Assembly (NCBI GenBank): GCA_023418315.1
Contig: JAEZZY010000002.1
Span: forward strand, 6,605-70,604
Length of the DNA: 64,000 bases
Source: Bacteroidota bacterium
GTDB lineage: Bacteria > Bacteroidota > Bacteroidia > Chitinophagales > Chitinophagaceae
Direction of reading: 5' to 3'
Part shown: piece after piece, positions 50,399 through 58,606 of the stretch
Layout: the number at the start of each line of letters is the position of its first letter
How positions within the stretch are numbered: the first letter of the stretch is position 1
The notes under the pieces: generated by a model
Databases searched by the model: none
Told to the model about the DNA's origin: nothing
What the model saw: only the letters and a program-made list of their open reading frames with translations
Made by a program: the position numbers and the translations under genes

Positions 50399-51376
50399 AT
50401 GCTATTCATCAAGAAGAAAAAAACCATGGGGAAAAACATTATCCTCTGTTGCCTTTTGCTAAGCGCAGCGCTCAATGCTACAGCGCAGATAAACAACAGC
50501 ACAGATTCCGATGAAGACAGCGAAGACCTGATGGCGATGCTGGAAGAAGCCGCAGGCACTCCTAAAAAAGAAATTACAATCGCCACCTTCAAAACCACAC
50601 GCATTGCCAATGCACACAGTATAGAAAACCTGGGCAAAGGCATACTGGACTTTCGTATCAATCACCGTTTTGGCAGTGTCGAAGACGGCTTAAAGGAATT
50701 TTTCGGGCTGGATAATGCCACCACCCGCATCGGATTTGACTATGGCATTACCAACTGGCTCATGATCGGTGCAGGGCATAGCTCGTTTATGAAAGAATAC
50801 GATGGATTTATAAAAGCACGTTTGCTGCGGCAAAAGGATAATGGCGGCACCCCGCTCAGCATCAGCTACCTCGGAGCGGTATATGCGCAAACTATGGAAG
50901 TGGCTGTGCCGGCGGGAAAAGAATATGATTTTGCAAACCGAATCGCCTATGTAAATCAGTTGCTGATAGCCCGCAAATTCTCCAACTGGCTTTCCATACA
51001 GCTCATGCCTACGCATCTTCATTATAACCTTGTAGATTTTCGTACGGAAAAAAACGATGTGCCGGCTTTAGGGCTGGGAGGCAGGCTAAAGGCTTCCAAA
51101 CGCATTGCCTTTACTTGGGAATATTATTTCGTACCGGATGAATTTAAACGGAAAGGCGCACGCAATTCGCTGACCTTAGGCATGGATATAGAAACCGGCG
51201 GACACGTGTTCCAGTTGATGTTCAGCAACTCCACCGGTGTGTCGGAACGTGCGGTTATAGGGCAAACCACCGGACAGTGGGAAAAAGGAGATCTGCATTT
51301 CGGGTTTAATATTTCCCGTGTCTTTACGATTGTAAAGCCTAAAGGATTTGAAGATTCGCGTAATAAAATCTGGTAA
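50399..51376 (+). CDS. DUF5777 family beta-barrel protein
   Basis: A 325-residue exported barrel protein. Signal peptide to about residue 30 (LNATAQ), an acidic Asp/Glu/Ser linker, then KTTRIANAHSIENLGKGILDFRINHRFG, which is the DUF5777 opening, and repeated strands such as TTRIGFDYGITNWLMIGAGHS. A start at 50426 (MGKNIILCC) is equally possible. The family is found in Bacteroidota beside YceI and cytochrome-like genes; its function is unknown. Confidence 0.8.
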   Translation: MLFIKKKKTMGKNIILCCLLLSAALNATAQINNSTDSDEDSEDLMAMLEEAAGTPKKEITIATFKTTRIANAHSIENLGKGILDFRINHRFGSVEDGLKEFFGLDNATTRIGFDYGITNWLMIGAGHSSFMKEYDGFIKARLLRQKDNGGTPLSISYLGAVYAQTMEVAVPAGKEYDFANRIAYVNQLLIARKFSNWLSIQLMPTHLHYNLVDFRTEKNDVPALGLGGRLKASKRIAFTWEYYFVPDEFKRKGARNSLTLGMDIETGGHVFQLMFSNSTGVSERAVIGQTTGQWEKGDLHFGFNISRVFTIVKPKGFEDSRNKIW

Positions 51377-51524
51377 TAACGAAAACAAAGAGGAAGGACA
51401 GGGCTGCATTTTTATCCCTCAATATTCCCGCCTTATCCTTGATATTCCTTGTTCGTTCGGATGGGTTTTGTGATTGCGAAAATGATAAATAATGTTGCAT
51501 TACTAACTAAAAACAAATAAAATC

Positions 51525-52127
51525 ATGGTCAAAACCTTACTTAAATTATCCTGCTTTGCTTCGCTGTTGCTGACAGCCGATATGGCAAACGGACAAGCAA
51601 AACACATCGTTCAGGTAGGAGATGGTTTCTTTAATCCTGCAAATTTTACCGCCAATATAGGCGATACGGTACGCTGGGAATTTATACCCGGCAGCATGGA
51701 AAACCACACCACTACCAGCAGCAATATCCCATTCGGCGCAGCTACCTGGGATGAATCGGTAAATACCGCCAATCCTTTTTTTGAATATATCATTACCACC
51801 GACGGGCAGTATGACTATGTGTGTACCCCACACGTCAGCATGGGCATGGTAGCTTCTTTCACCGTTACTACAGCTACCTCCGTTGCTGCGGTAAATCCTA
51901 TACAGGCAAGCATTACACCTAATCCCGCCAAAAACACGATTACTCTTTCTTCGCATCTGGATAAAGTGAACATCCGCTTAATAGACATTCAGGGACGCGT
52001 GGTAAAATCATGGGAAGACCAGGGGCGCAATGCCATGCTGGATATTTCAAACATCCCTACCGGCATGTACCTTATTACGATACAAAAAGATAAGCTGCTA
52101 CAAAAAGAGCAACTGATTGTAGAGTAA
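51525..52127 (+). CDS. Secreted cupredoxin with type IX secretion sorting domain
   Basis: A 200-residue protein. After a signal peptide (to about residue 24) comes a plastocyanin/azurin-like domain with type 1 copper ligands His61 (ENHTT), Cys100, His103 and Met108 (YVCTPHVSMGM). Residues ~128-200 are a type A sorting domain of the type IX system (ITPNPAKNTITL, IDIQGRVVKSW, GMYLITIQKDK). It is expected to be exported to the cell surface as an electron carrier. The hairpin at 52142-52188 follows. Confidence 0.88.
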   Translation: MVKTLLKLSCFASLLLTADMANGQAKHIVQVGDGFFNPANFTANIGDTVRWEFIPGSMENHTTTSSNIPFGAATWDESVNTANPFFEYIITTDGQYDYVCTPHVSMGMVASFTVTTATSVAAVNPIQASITPNPAKNTITLSSHLDKVNIRLIDIQGRVVKSWEDQGRNAMLDISNIPTGMYLITIQKDKLLQKEQLIVE

Positions 52128-52141
52128 ATTTTGGTTAGGTT

Positions 52142-52188
52142 AGAAAAGCAAATCCGTCTCATCCTGTGTGAGGCGGTTTTTGCTTTGG
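52142..52188 (+). terminator. Hairpin terminator after the cupredoxin gene
   Basis: AAAGCAAA (near 52145-52152) pairs with TTTGCTTT (near 52179-52186), and CCGTCTCA with TGAGGCGG (one G-U), around a TCCTGTG loop. It starts about 15 bases after the stop and closes the redox cluster. Confidence 0.6.
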
Positions 52189-52311
52189 TTTATAGGCATT
52201 AAAATAAATCCTTCCTCTCTGCCCTGCCTTCGAACCTATGGATTAACATAAATTACCGGTCTGTTTCCATCATAAAAAAGCATCTTTGCACTAATTTCAA
52301 AAACACAACCT

Positions 52312-52872
52312 ATGCTCCGCAAAGCGCTTCTTTTATCCTGCTTTTTATGCACCGCACTGATTTCTTTTGCACAAAAAGAGAAAAAACAAAAAACAGCAGC
52401 CGAACAAAAACAGGTGGAGCTGTTCACTATCGCAGACGGAAAAAAAATCTTTTATAACGAAATAGGCGCACCGCTGCCACCGCTAAAAATATGGCGGAGA
52501 GATAGCGTATTTCTTACCAACGAAACACTGGACAACAACGCCTCCCTTATCATCATGTTGTTCAACCCTACTTGTGAACATTGTGAGTTGATGGCGAAAA
52601 CATTTAAGGAAAATATAGACTTGTTCCAAAAAAGCAATTTAGTATTGGTTGCAGCAAACGGAATGGAATCTTATCTTGATTTTTTCATCAACAATACAGC
52701 TACGGAATTGGTCAGGAAAATACAAATCGGCATTGACAGTTCTGGGCTGATTAATCAAACTTTTTTGTACAAAACTTTGCCGCAGGTTAATGTGTACAAC
52801 AAAGAAAGAAAGTTAGAAAAAATATTCTTTGGCGAAGTAGCGATAGAGGAGCTGAAGCCTTATATTGAATAG
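52312..52872 (+). CDS. Exported thioredoxin-fold protein (TlpA/redoxin-like)
   Basis: A 186-residue protein with a signal peptide to about residue 21 and a Lys/Gln-rich linker. The thioredoxin domain has a redox-active CEHC (Cys88, Cys91) in LFNPTCEHCELM, and a likely cis-proline in TLPQVNVYN (near 160). It is expected to work in the periplasm on disulfides, possibly including heme-binding cysteines. It ends three bases from the convergent hscA-like stop. Confidence 0.8.
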   Translation: MLRKALLLSCFLCTALISFAQKEKKQKTAAEQKQVELFTIADGKKIFYNEIGAPLPPLKIWRRDSVFLTNETLDNNASLIIMLFNPTCEHCELMAKTFKENIDLFQKSNLVLVAANGMESYLDFFINNTATELVRKIQIGIDSSGLINQTFLYKTLPQVNVYNKERKLEKIFFGEVAIEELKPYIE

Positions 52873-52875
52873 CCT

Positions 52876-54720
52876 TTACATAATCTTCTTTCCACGCATT
52901 GCATCTTTCAATGCTGCATCCATTACGCGCTCTGCATAGGGTCTTGAAATGTTATTCAATTCTTCCGTTTCTTTCTGGATGAGGTTTTTGTCTTTAGCAG
53001 AAATAGCGGTTGTCAGCGCATCCATTTGTTGCAAGGTAGCATGCCTTTCTTCTTCGCTAAGAAAGCCTCCATTTTTCTGTAAAAACTTTTCGGTAACATC
53101 CAGCATTTGCCTTGCTTCCGTGATTGCTTCTACTAAGGCGCGGTTTTGAATATCTTCTTTCGCATGGGTGATGGAATCCATCAGCATTTTTTCTACTTCC
53201 TCATCTGTCAGCCCATATTGGGGTTTTACCTCTATGCTTTGTGTGATACCGCTGCGTAGTTCTTGCGCACTTACTTTTAAGATACCATCTGCATCTATCA
53301 AGAAACCGACTTCCACTTTTGCTAAACCGGCAGGCATGGCGGGTATTCCCGAAAAATTGAACTCGGCAAGTTTCCGGTTGTCCTGTACCAAATCGCGTTC
53401 TCCTTGAAAAACAGAAATACGCATATTCGCTTGTCCGTCTTTTTGCGTGGTATATTGCCGCCCCACTTTTGTAGGTATTTTTGAATTACGAGGAATCAAT
53501 ACATCCATCAAACCGCCCATTGTTTCTATGCCAAGCGATAAAGGCGTAACATCTAACAACAGCATATCGGTATTGTTTCCGGCAAGAATATCTGCCTGCA
53601 CGGCAGCGCCGAGTGCTACTACTTCATCGGGATTTAATTCATCAAACAATTCCTTTCCGAAAAATGCTTTCACCGATTGTTTTACCAAGGGCACACGGGT
53701 ACTGCCGCCCACCATTACTACGGCATCTATATCTTCCGCTTGCAATCCCGCGTCTTTCAATGCCAGTTTGCAACTGTCAAGCGTGCGGTTCACCAAAGGC
53801 TGTGCGAGTTCGTCAAATTGCTTTTTAGATAACTCCAGTATATGCCCATTCAATTCGCTTTTATAGGTATCGTTATCAGAAAGATATTTTTTAGCTTCCT
53901 CTGCTTTCAATCTAAGCGCTGCTTTCCTCTCTGCCAATTGTTCATTGCCGATTACCGACTGCCAATGCTCTACAATAGCGTTGTCTATATCATCACCGCC
54001 CAAGTAGGTATTGCCATGCGTAGCCAGTACTTCAAAAATACCGTTAGCGATTTTAAGAAGGGACACATCAAACGTACCGCCGCCGAGGTCATAGACCGCA
54101 ATTGTTTTTTCCTCATTTGCTTTAATGCCTAATCCATAGGCAAGGCTTGCCGCCGTAGGTTCATTAAGAATGCGCAACACATCCAACCCTGCCAGTTTAC
54201 CGGCATCACGGGTGGCTTGTCTTTGCGCATCATTAAAATATGCCGGCACCGTGATAACGGCTTTGGTAACCGGTGTTTTGAGGATATGCTCTGCACGGTG
54301 CTTTAGTTCTTTGAGAATATCCGCAGAAAGCTCTATAGGTGTGTAAAATTTATCATTCACCTGCACTTTTACCAGCGAATCGGTTTCATCATCAATGATT
54401 TTATAGGACAACATCCCTGCATGGTCGCTTATGTCTTTATAGGATTTACCCATTAATCTTTTAGCGGAATAAATGGTGCGTTCGGGGGCAGTAATCAATT
54501 TATCTTTTGCGGCCGCGCCTACAATGGGATTATCATATTCATCAAAATTGATAATGGAAGGCACAAGCGATAATCCGTCCGTTTCTTTTAGGGCAATGGG
54601 TTGCCGACTGTCTTCCCGCACAATCGCTACAAGGCTGTTGGTGGTTCCTAAGTCTATGCCTACAATCATTTCCTTTTGCTGAATACCTCCTGTAACGAGG
54701 TTAATACCAATCTTACTCAT
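52876..54720 (-). CDS. hscA: HscA-like Hsp70 chaperone
   Basis: A 614-residue Hsp70 distinct from DnaK. The N-terminus SKIGINLVTGGIQQKEMIVGIDLGTTNSL is the form seen in Bacteroidota Fe-S assembly chaperones, with a short leader before the ATPase domain. AVYDLGGGTFDVSLLKI and VVMVGGSTRVPLV are intact. The substrate-binding start reads DVTPLSLGIETMGGL, and the protein lacks the acidic EEVK tail of DnaK. A role in iron-sulfur cluster transfer is inferred from family resemblance; no isc or suf gene is nearby. A TACTTTTG box ends five bases before the ATG. Confidence 0.75.
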   Translation of the reverse strand: MSKIGINLVTGGIQQKEMIVGIDLGTTNSLVAIVREDSRQPIALKETDGLSLVPSIINFDEYDNPIVGAAAKDKLITAPERTIYSAKRLMGKSYKDISDHAGMLSYKIIDDETDSLVKVQVNDKFYTPIELSADILKELKHRAEHILKTPVTKAVITVPAYFNDAQRQATRDAGKLAGLDVLRILNEPTAASLAYGLGIKANEEKTIAVYDLGGGTFDVSLLKIANGIFEVLATHGNTYLGGDDIDNAIVEHWQSVIGNEQLAERKAALRLKAEEAKKYLSDNDTYKSELNGHILELSKKQFDELAQPLVNRTLDSCKLALKDAGLQAEDIDAVVMVGGSTRVPLVKQSVKAFFGKELFDELNPDEVVALGAAVQADILAGNNTDMLLLDVTPLSLGIETMGGLMDVLIPRNSKIPTKVGRQYTTQKDGQANMRISVFQGERDLVQDNRKLAEFNFSGIPAMPAGLAKVEVGFLIDADGILKVSAQELRSGITQSIEVKPQYGLTDEEVEKMLMDSITHAKEDIQNRALVEAITEARQMLDVTEKFLQKNGGFLSEEERHATLQQMDALTTAISAKDKNLIQKETEELNNISRPYAERVMDAALKDAMRGKKIM

Positions 54721-54725
54721 GGATG

Positions 54726-54733
54726 CAAAAGTA
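54726..54733 (-). promoter_or_regulatory. -7 promoter element immediately upstream of the hscA-like gene
   Basis: TACTTTTG on the minus strand fits TAnnTTTG; only five bases separate it from the ATG, so the leader would be about two bases. Confidence 0.45.
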
Positions 54734-54883
54734 GGAGTTCATTTTCACTCTGATTTACGAAAAGCGTAATTTATACTTCTTCCATAGGAAAAATAGACAA
54801 CTGCCGAAAGTTTAGGAAGCGACTCCATTTCCCTTATGAAAAGAAGTTTTGGTTTTTGAAAGATGAAAGTGGAATTTTGAAAG

Positions 54884-55789
54884 ATGACGATACAGCCGCA
54901 CGCATTATTGGATAATCTGGAACTGCTCGCAAGGCAAGCCGTGGAAGGATATATTATCGGATTACACAAAAGCCCGTTTCATGGTTTTTCGGTGGAGTTT
55001 GCGGAACATAGGCTTTATAATCAGGGAGATGCGCTGCGCCATATTGACTGGCGGGTATTCGGACGAACGGACAAATTGTTTGTAAAAAGATTTGAAGAAG
55101 AAACCAACCTCCGCTGCTGCATTGCCCTTGACACATCTTCATCCATGCACTTTCCTATGGAAGACGGAAAAATGAGCAAATTAGATTATTCGATTTTTTC
55201 CGCTGCCTGTCTTATTCAATTACTAAAAAGGCAACTGGATGCTACAGCGCTTGCTTTGTTTGATGAACAGATTCATTATCTCTCGGAATGTCGTTCTTCA
55301 CATAGCCACTACCGCTTGCTGACCACACAACTGGAACAACTGTTGCACACCCCTGCCAGCACCAAGAAAACACAAGCCACACAAGCGCTACACGAGATTG
55401 CGGAGAAAATGCGCAAGCGCTCTTTTATCGTTATCTTTAGCGATATGATGGAAGACACAGAGCAGATGGAAGAATTGTTTTCCGCGTTACAGCATTTAAA
55501 ATACAACAGGCATGAGGTCATTCTTTTTCACCTGATAGAAGGCAGCATGGAAGAGCGTTTTGAATTTGAAAACCGACCCTATGAATTTGTAGATTTGGAA
55601 AGCGGCGAGAAGATAAAATTGCAACCGCAGCAGATAAAAGAGGAATATATAGATAGGATGAAAAATTTCCTGCACTTGATAGAAAACCGCTGCCATCAAT
55701 ACCGTATAGATTATGTACCTATGAACCTTGCCCAACCTGTGGAAGAGGTGATGCACAGCTATTTGGTAAAAAGGAATAAGCTGATGTGA
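54884..55789 (+). CDS. DUF58 domain protein
   Basis: A 301-residue protein containing the DUF58 signature EFAEHRLYNQGDALRHIDWRVFGRTDKLFVKRFEEE (read as GDxxRxIDWRxxxRxxxLxVK at residues ~42-65), followed by a von Willebrand A-like fold with the metal site DTSSSMHF (DxSxS, near 87). No membrane segment is present. DUF58 proteins are usually encoded with MoxR ATPases and larger VWA proteins; neither is adjacent here, so this is a standalone copy. Confidence 0.88.
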   Translation: MTIQPHALLDNLELLARQAVEGYIIGLHKSPFHGFSVEFAEHRLYNQGDALRHIDWRVFGRTDKLFVKRFEEETNLRCCIALDTSSSMHFPMEDGKMSKLDYSIFSAACLIQLLKRQLDATALALFDEQIHYLSECRSSHSHYRLLTTQLEQLLHTPASTKKTQATQALHEIAEKMRKRSFIVIFSDMMEDTEQMEELFSALQHLKYNRHEVILFHLIEGSMEERFEFENRPYEFVDLESGEKIKLQPQQIKEEYIDRMKNFLHLIENRCHQYRIDYVPMNLAQPVEEVMHSYLVKRNKLM

Positions 55790-55931
55790 GGATATTAAAA
55801 TGGAGGATGGAGCCTATTTTTAAAAAGCATATAGAATACACCCCTCCCGAATAGATGCACTCTAAGCCTGTAAGTATTTCCGCCAAAACCAAAATACCTG
55901 TAAAGCACACCAGAAATTCGGATATTTTCCC

Positions 55932-55939
55932 TACATTTG
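55932..55939 (+). promoter_or_regulatory. -7 promoter element of the DUF177-rpmF-plsX operon
   Basis: TACATTTG fits TAnnTTTG. It is 72 bases before the DUF177 ATG at 56012, and the leader ends in a purine-rich AAGGAGAGG close to the start codon. Upstream, 55790-55931 has no visible gene. Confidence 0.5.
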
Positions 55940-56011
55940 CACCCGCTTTAGAAAAATTGAGGAAGAATAATAGATTGGAGGTGCAGTTCTTTTAAACAAG
56001 GAGAGGTATTT

Positions 56012-56569
56012 ATGAAAAATAACAGAGAATTTGAAATAGCATGGCAGGGACTGAAACCCGGTCTTCATATTTTTGAATACACTGTTGATGACCGTTTCAT
56101 AGATAAAAAGCAAGCCGATGCCGATTTTAAAAATCTGAATGCGCAAATAAAACTGAGCTTTGATAAAAAGACCAATTTTTTCCTGCTGCATTTTGATATA
56201 GATGGGGTAATCACTGTATCTTGCGACCGATGCGGAGATGAGTTTGACATGCGTCTATGGGATGAATTTGACCTTTTGGTGAAACTCGCCGGTGAAGATG
56301 CTGAAACCCGCGATGAAGATGCCGATGCCGTATTCATCCCACGTAGTGAAACAGTGATAGACATCAGCGATTGGCTCTATGAATTTATCCTGCTGAGCAT
56401 ACCGCTGCAAAAGGTACATCCCGACCGGGCAGACGGATCGCCGGGGTGCAATCCGCAAGCGCTGAACCTGCTTAACAAACTCTCCGAACACGAGGATGAA
56501 CCGAAAAACGATATATGGAAAGGACTGGAAGCACTGAAAAGCAAGAGTAAACAAGAAAAGAAAAATTAA
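56012..56569 (+). CDS. DUF177 (YceD-like) protein
   Basis: A 185-residue protein of the YceD/DUF177 family, linked in other bacteria to 23S rRNA accumulation. The typical VSCDRCGDEFDMRLWDEFDLLV (with CxxC at about residues 71-74), DISDWLYEFILLSIPLQKVHPD and a second Cys in SPGCNPQAL are present, so a zinc site is possible. The order DUF177-rpmF-plsX is conserved across many phyla and supports the call. Confidence 0.92.
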   Translation: MKNNREFEIAWQGLKPGLHIFEYTVDDRFIDKKQADADFKNLNAQIKLSFDKKTNFFLLHFDIDGVITVSCDRCGDEFDMRLWDEFDLLVKLAGEDAETRDEDADAVFIPRSETVIDISDWLYEFILLSIPLQKVHPDRADGSPGCNPQALNLLNKLSEHEDEPKNDIWKGLEALKSKSKQEKKN

Positions 56570-56636
56570 AGAACCCGTTTCTTTGATTTTAACCATAACA
56601 CAAACAGATAAATTAATAAAATAAACTCGTAATAAG

Positions 56637-56843
56637 ATGCCAAATCCGAAACGACGTCACTCGCAACAACGTGGAGCTAAACGCCGCACCCATTACAAAG
56701 CCGTAGCCGCTACATGGAGCGTGGATAACGTAACCGGCGAAAGCCACCTGCGCCACCGTGCCCACTGGAAAGAAGGAAAACTGTACTATCGCGGCAGAGT
56801 GATTGTAGATAAAAATCCCGCTACCGAATCCACAGAAAATTAA
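56637..56843 (+). CDS. rpmF: 50S ribosomal protein L32
   Basis: A 68-residue L32 protein with the standard start MPNPKRRHSQQRGAKRRTHY. The downstream half reads SHLRHRAHWKEGKLYYRGRV; the zinc-binding Cys pairs of some L32 proteins are replaced, so this is the zinc-free form. It sits 67 bases after the DUF177 gene and 36 before plsX. Confidence 0.96.
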   Translation: MPNPKRRHSQQRGAKRRTHYKAVAATWSVDNVTGESHLRHRAHWKEGKLYYRGRVIVDKNPATESTEN

Positions 56844-56879
56844 TTATTTTTCCGCCCTAAATCATTACATCCCGTAAAG

Positions 56880-57851
56880 ATGAAGATAGCATTAGATATT
56901 ATGGGTGGGGACTATGCCCCACTCGAAGCTATTAAAGGCGTAAAAAAATTCTTTGATGACAACTCCAATGAATACGGAGCTCATCTGCTTTTAATAGGAA
57001 ATACGCAGACGGCCGCCGAGCACCTTACCATGCTGGATGCCTACAAGGAGCATTTTACCCTTGTGGATGCGCCGGATATGATAGAGATGCACGAACACCC
57101 TACTAAAGCGCTCAAAGAAAAACCGAACTCCAGCATCGCTTTAGGCTTCGGTATGCTGGCGCACGGAAAAGCCGATGCTTTCATCAGCGCAGGCAATACC
57201 GGTGCTATGATGGTAGGCTCCATGTACTCCGTCAAAACCATTGACGGCATCCTGCGCCCGGCTATCATCTCCCCTATACCCCGCCCGGAAGGCAGCTATA
57301 ACCTCTTGGTAGATGCAGGCGCAAACGCCGACTGCAAACCGGAGCATCTGCTGCAATTTGCCAGCTTAGGCTCTTTGTACATGAGCCATGTGCTGGGACT
57401 GGACAATCCACGGGTGGGCTTGCTGAATTTAGGACACGAAGAAGGGAAAGGAAATTTACTTTGTCAAGCTACTTATCCCCTAATGAAAGCAGATAAAAGC
57501 ATCAATTTCATAGGGAATATAGAAGGACGCGATATGTTCCTCAACAAAGCAGATGTAATCGTATGTGAAGGTTTTGTAGGGAATGTAACCTTGAAAATGG
57601 CAGAATCCATCTATAATATCTTTACCGACAGAGGTATTCAGGATGATTTTCTCTACCATTTCAACCCTGAAGTATATGGAGGAACGCCCATCTTAGGCAT
57701 CAATAAGCCGGTAATCATCGCCCACGGCATTTCGCACGCACTGGCTTTTGACAATATGATTAAAGTAGCCGCTAAAGTAATTCATTCCGAACTGGTTGGC
57801 GCTTTTAAAGCCCATTTTTCAGGTGCTGCACCATTGGAAAAAACCATGTAA
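56880..57851 (+). CDS. plsX: Phosphate acyltransferase PlsX
   Basis: PlsX converts acyl-ACP to acyl-phosphate, the first step of the PlsX/PlsY route to phosphatidic acid. The 323-residue protein shows MKIALDIMGGDYAPLEAIKG, ISAGNTGAMMVGSM, LLVDAGANADCKPEHLLQFA, GLLNLGHEEGKGN and VCEGFVGNVTLKMAES, all family hallmarks. It ends the DUF177-rpmF-plsX operon, and a strong terminator follows. Confidence 0.97.
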   Translation: MKIALDIMGGDYAPLEAIKGVKKFFDDNSNEYGAHLLLIGNTQTAAEHLTMLDAYKEHFTLVDAPDMIEMHEHPTKALKEKPNSSIALGFGMLAHGKADAFISAGNTGAMMVGSMYSVKTIDGILRPAIISPIPRPEGSYNLLVDAGANADCKPEHLLQFASLGSLYMSHVLGLDNPRVGLLNLGHEEGKGNLLCQATYPLMKADKSINFIGNIEGRDMFLNKADVIVCEGFVGNVTLKMAESIYNIFTDRGIQDDFLYHFNPEVYGGTPILGINKPVIIAHGISHALAFDNMIKVAAKVIHSELVGAFKAHFSGAAPLEKTM

Positions 57852-57880
57852 CTTTTCACCCTCTCCAAATAAGATTTACT

Positions 57881-57913
57881 AAGCCCTCATGCACGTGAGG
57901 GCTTTTTATTTTA
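57881..57913 (+). terminator. Rho-independent terminator of plsX
   Basis: AAGCCCTCA (57881-57889) and TGAGGGCTT (57896-57904) form a perfect 9-bp stem with a six-base loop, followed by TTTATTTTAT. It is 29 bases after the plsX stop. Confidence 0.88.
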
Positions 57914-57926
57914 TAACTTTAGGCAG

Positions 57927-58574
57927 ATGAAAAACATCCACTGCATTAGCGGACTGGGTGCGGATGAACGAATTTTCAAACATCTGCATATCAAAAACTG
58001 CCGCCTGAAACACCTGAAGTGGGAAGCCTTTGAAGAGCAGGAAACCATGGAAAGCTACGCCCGGAAAATGGCTATGCAGATAAAAGAACCTAACCCCCTT
58101 ATTTTAGGTCTCTCCTTCGGAGGAATGTTAGCCACAGAAATCACCAAACAGCAAAAAACCACCAAAACCTTCCTCATCTCCAGCGCCAAAAGCAAAAATG
58201 AACTGCCCGATATGAGCAGCGTTCTCATCTTTATGCTGAAATCGGGATGGATACCATACGGACTTTTTAAACAACCCAATAAAATCCTCTTCGACCGCTT
58301 TGGCGCTACCGACAATGAGGAAAAACAGGTACTGACCGATATTCTAAAAGATACCGAAACCGATTACCTGCGTCATGCGTTTAAAATCATTTTGAACTGG
58401 AATAACACAACCATCCCCGACGGAATGATCCATATCCACGGCACCCATGACCGTATCATTTCCGCAGAATATGTGCAGCCGGATTACTGGATACAGGACG
58501 GTACGCACATGATGATCTGGAACAAAGCCGGAGAAATTGCAGCGCTGATTGAAAAAGAACTGGACTACCTATAA
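57927..58574 (+). CDS. Alpha/beta hydrolase
   Basis: A 215-residue alpha/beta-hydrolase-fold protein. The nucleophile elbow is GLSFGG with Ser63, the acid may be Asp in HGTHDRII (near 174), and the His is in DGTHMMIW (near 193). There is no signal peptide. Its substrate cannot be inferred. It begins just after the plsX terminator; a TAACTTTA box, one base off the -7 consensus, overlaps the end of that terminator. Confidence 0.82.
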   Translation: MKNIHCISGLGADERIFKHLHIKNCRLKHLKWEAFEEQETMESYARKMAMQIKEPNPLILGLSFGGMLATEITKQQKTTKTFLISSAKSKNELPDMSSVLIFMLKSGWIPYGLFKQPNKILFDRFGATDNEEKQVLTDILKDTETDYLRHAFKIILNWNNTTIPDGMIHIHGTHDRIISAEYVQPDYWIQDGTHMMIWNKAGEIAALIEKELDYL

Positions 58575-58606
58575 TCCTTAAGTATAGCAGCTATGCGGAA
58601 AGGCGC

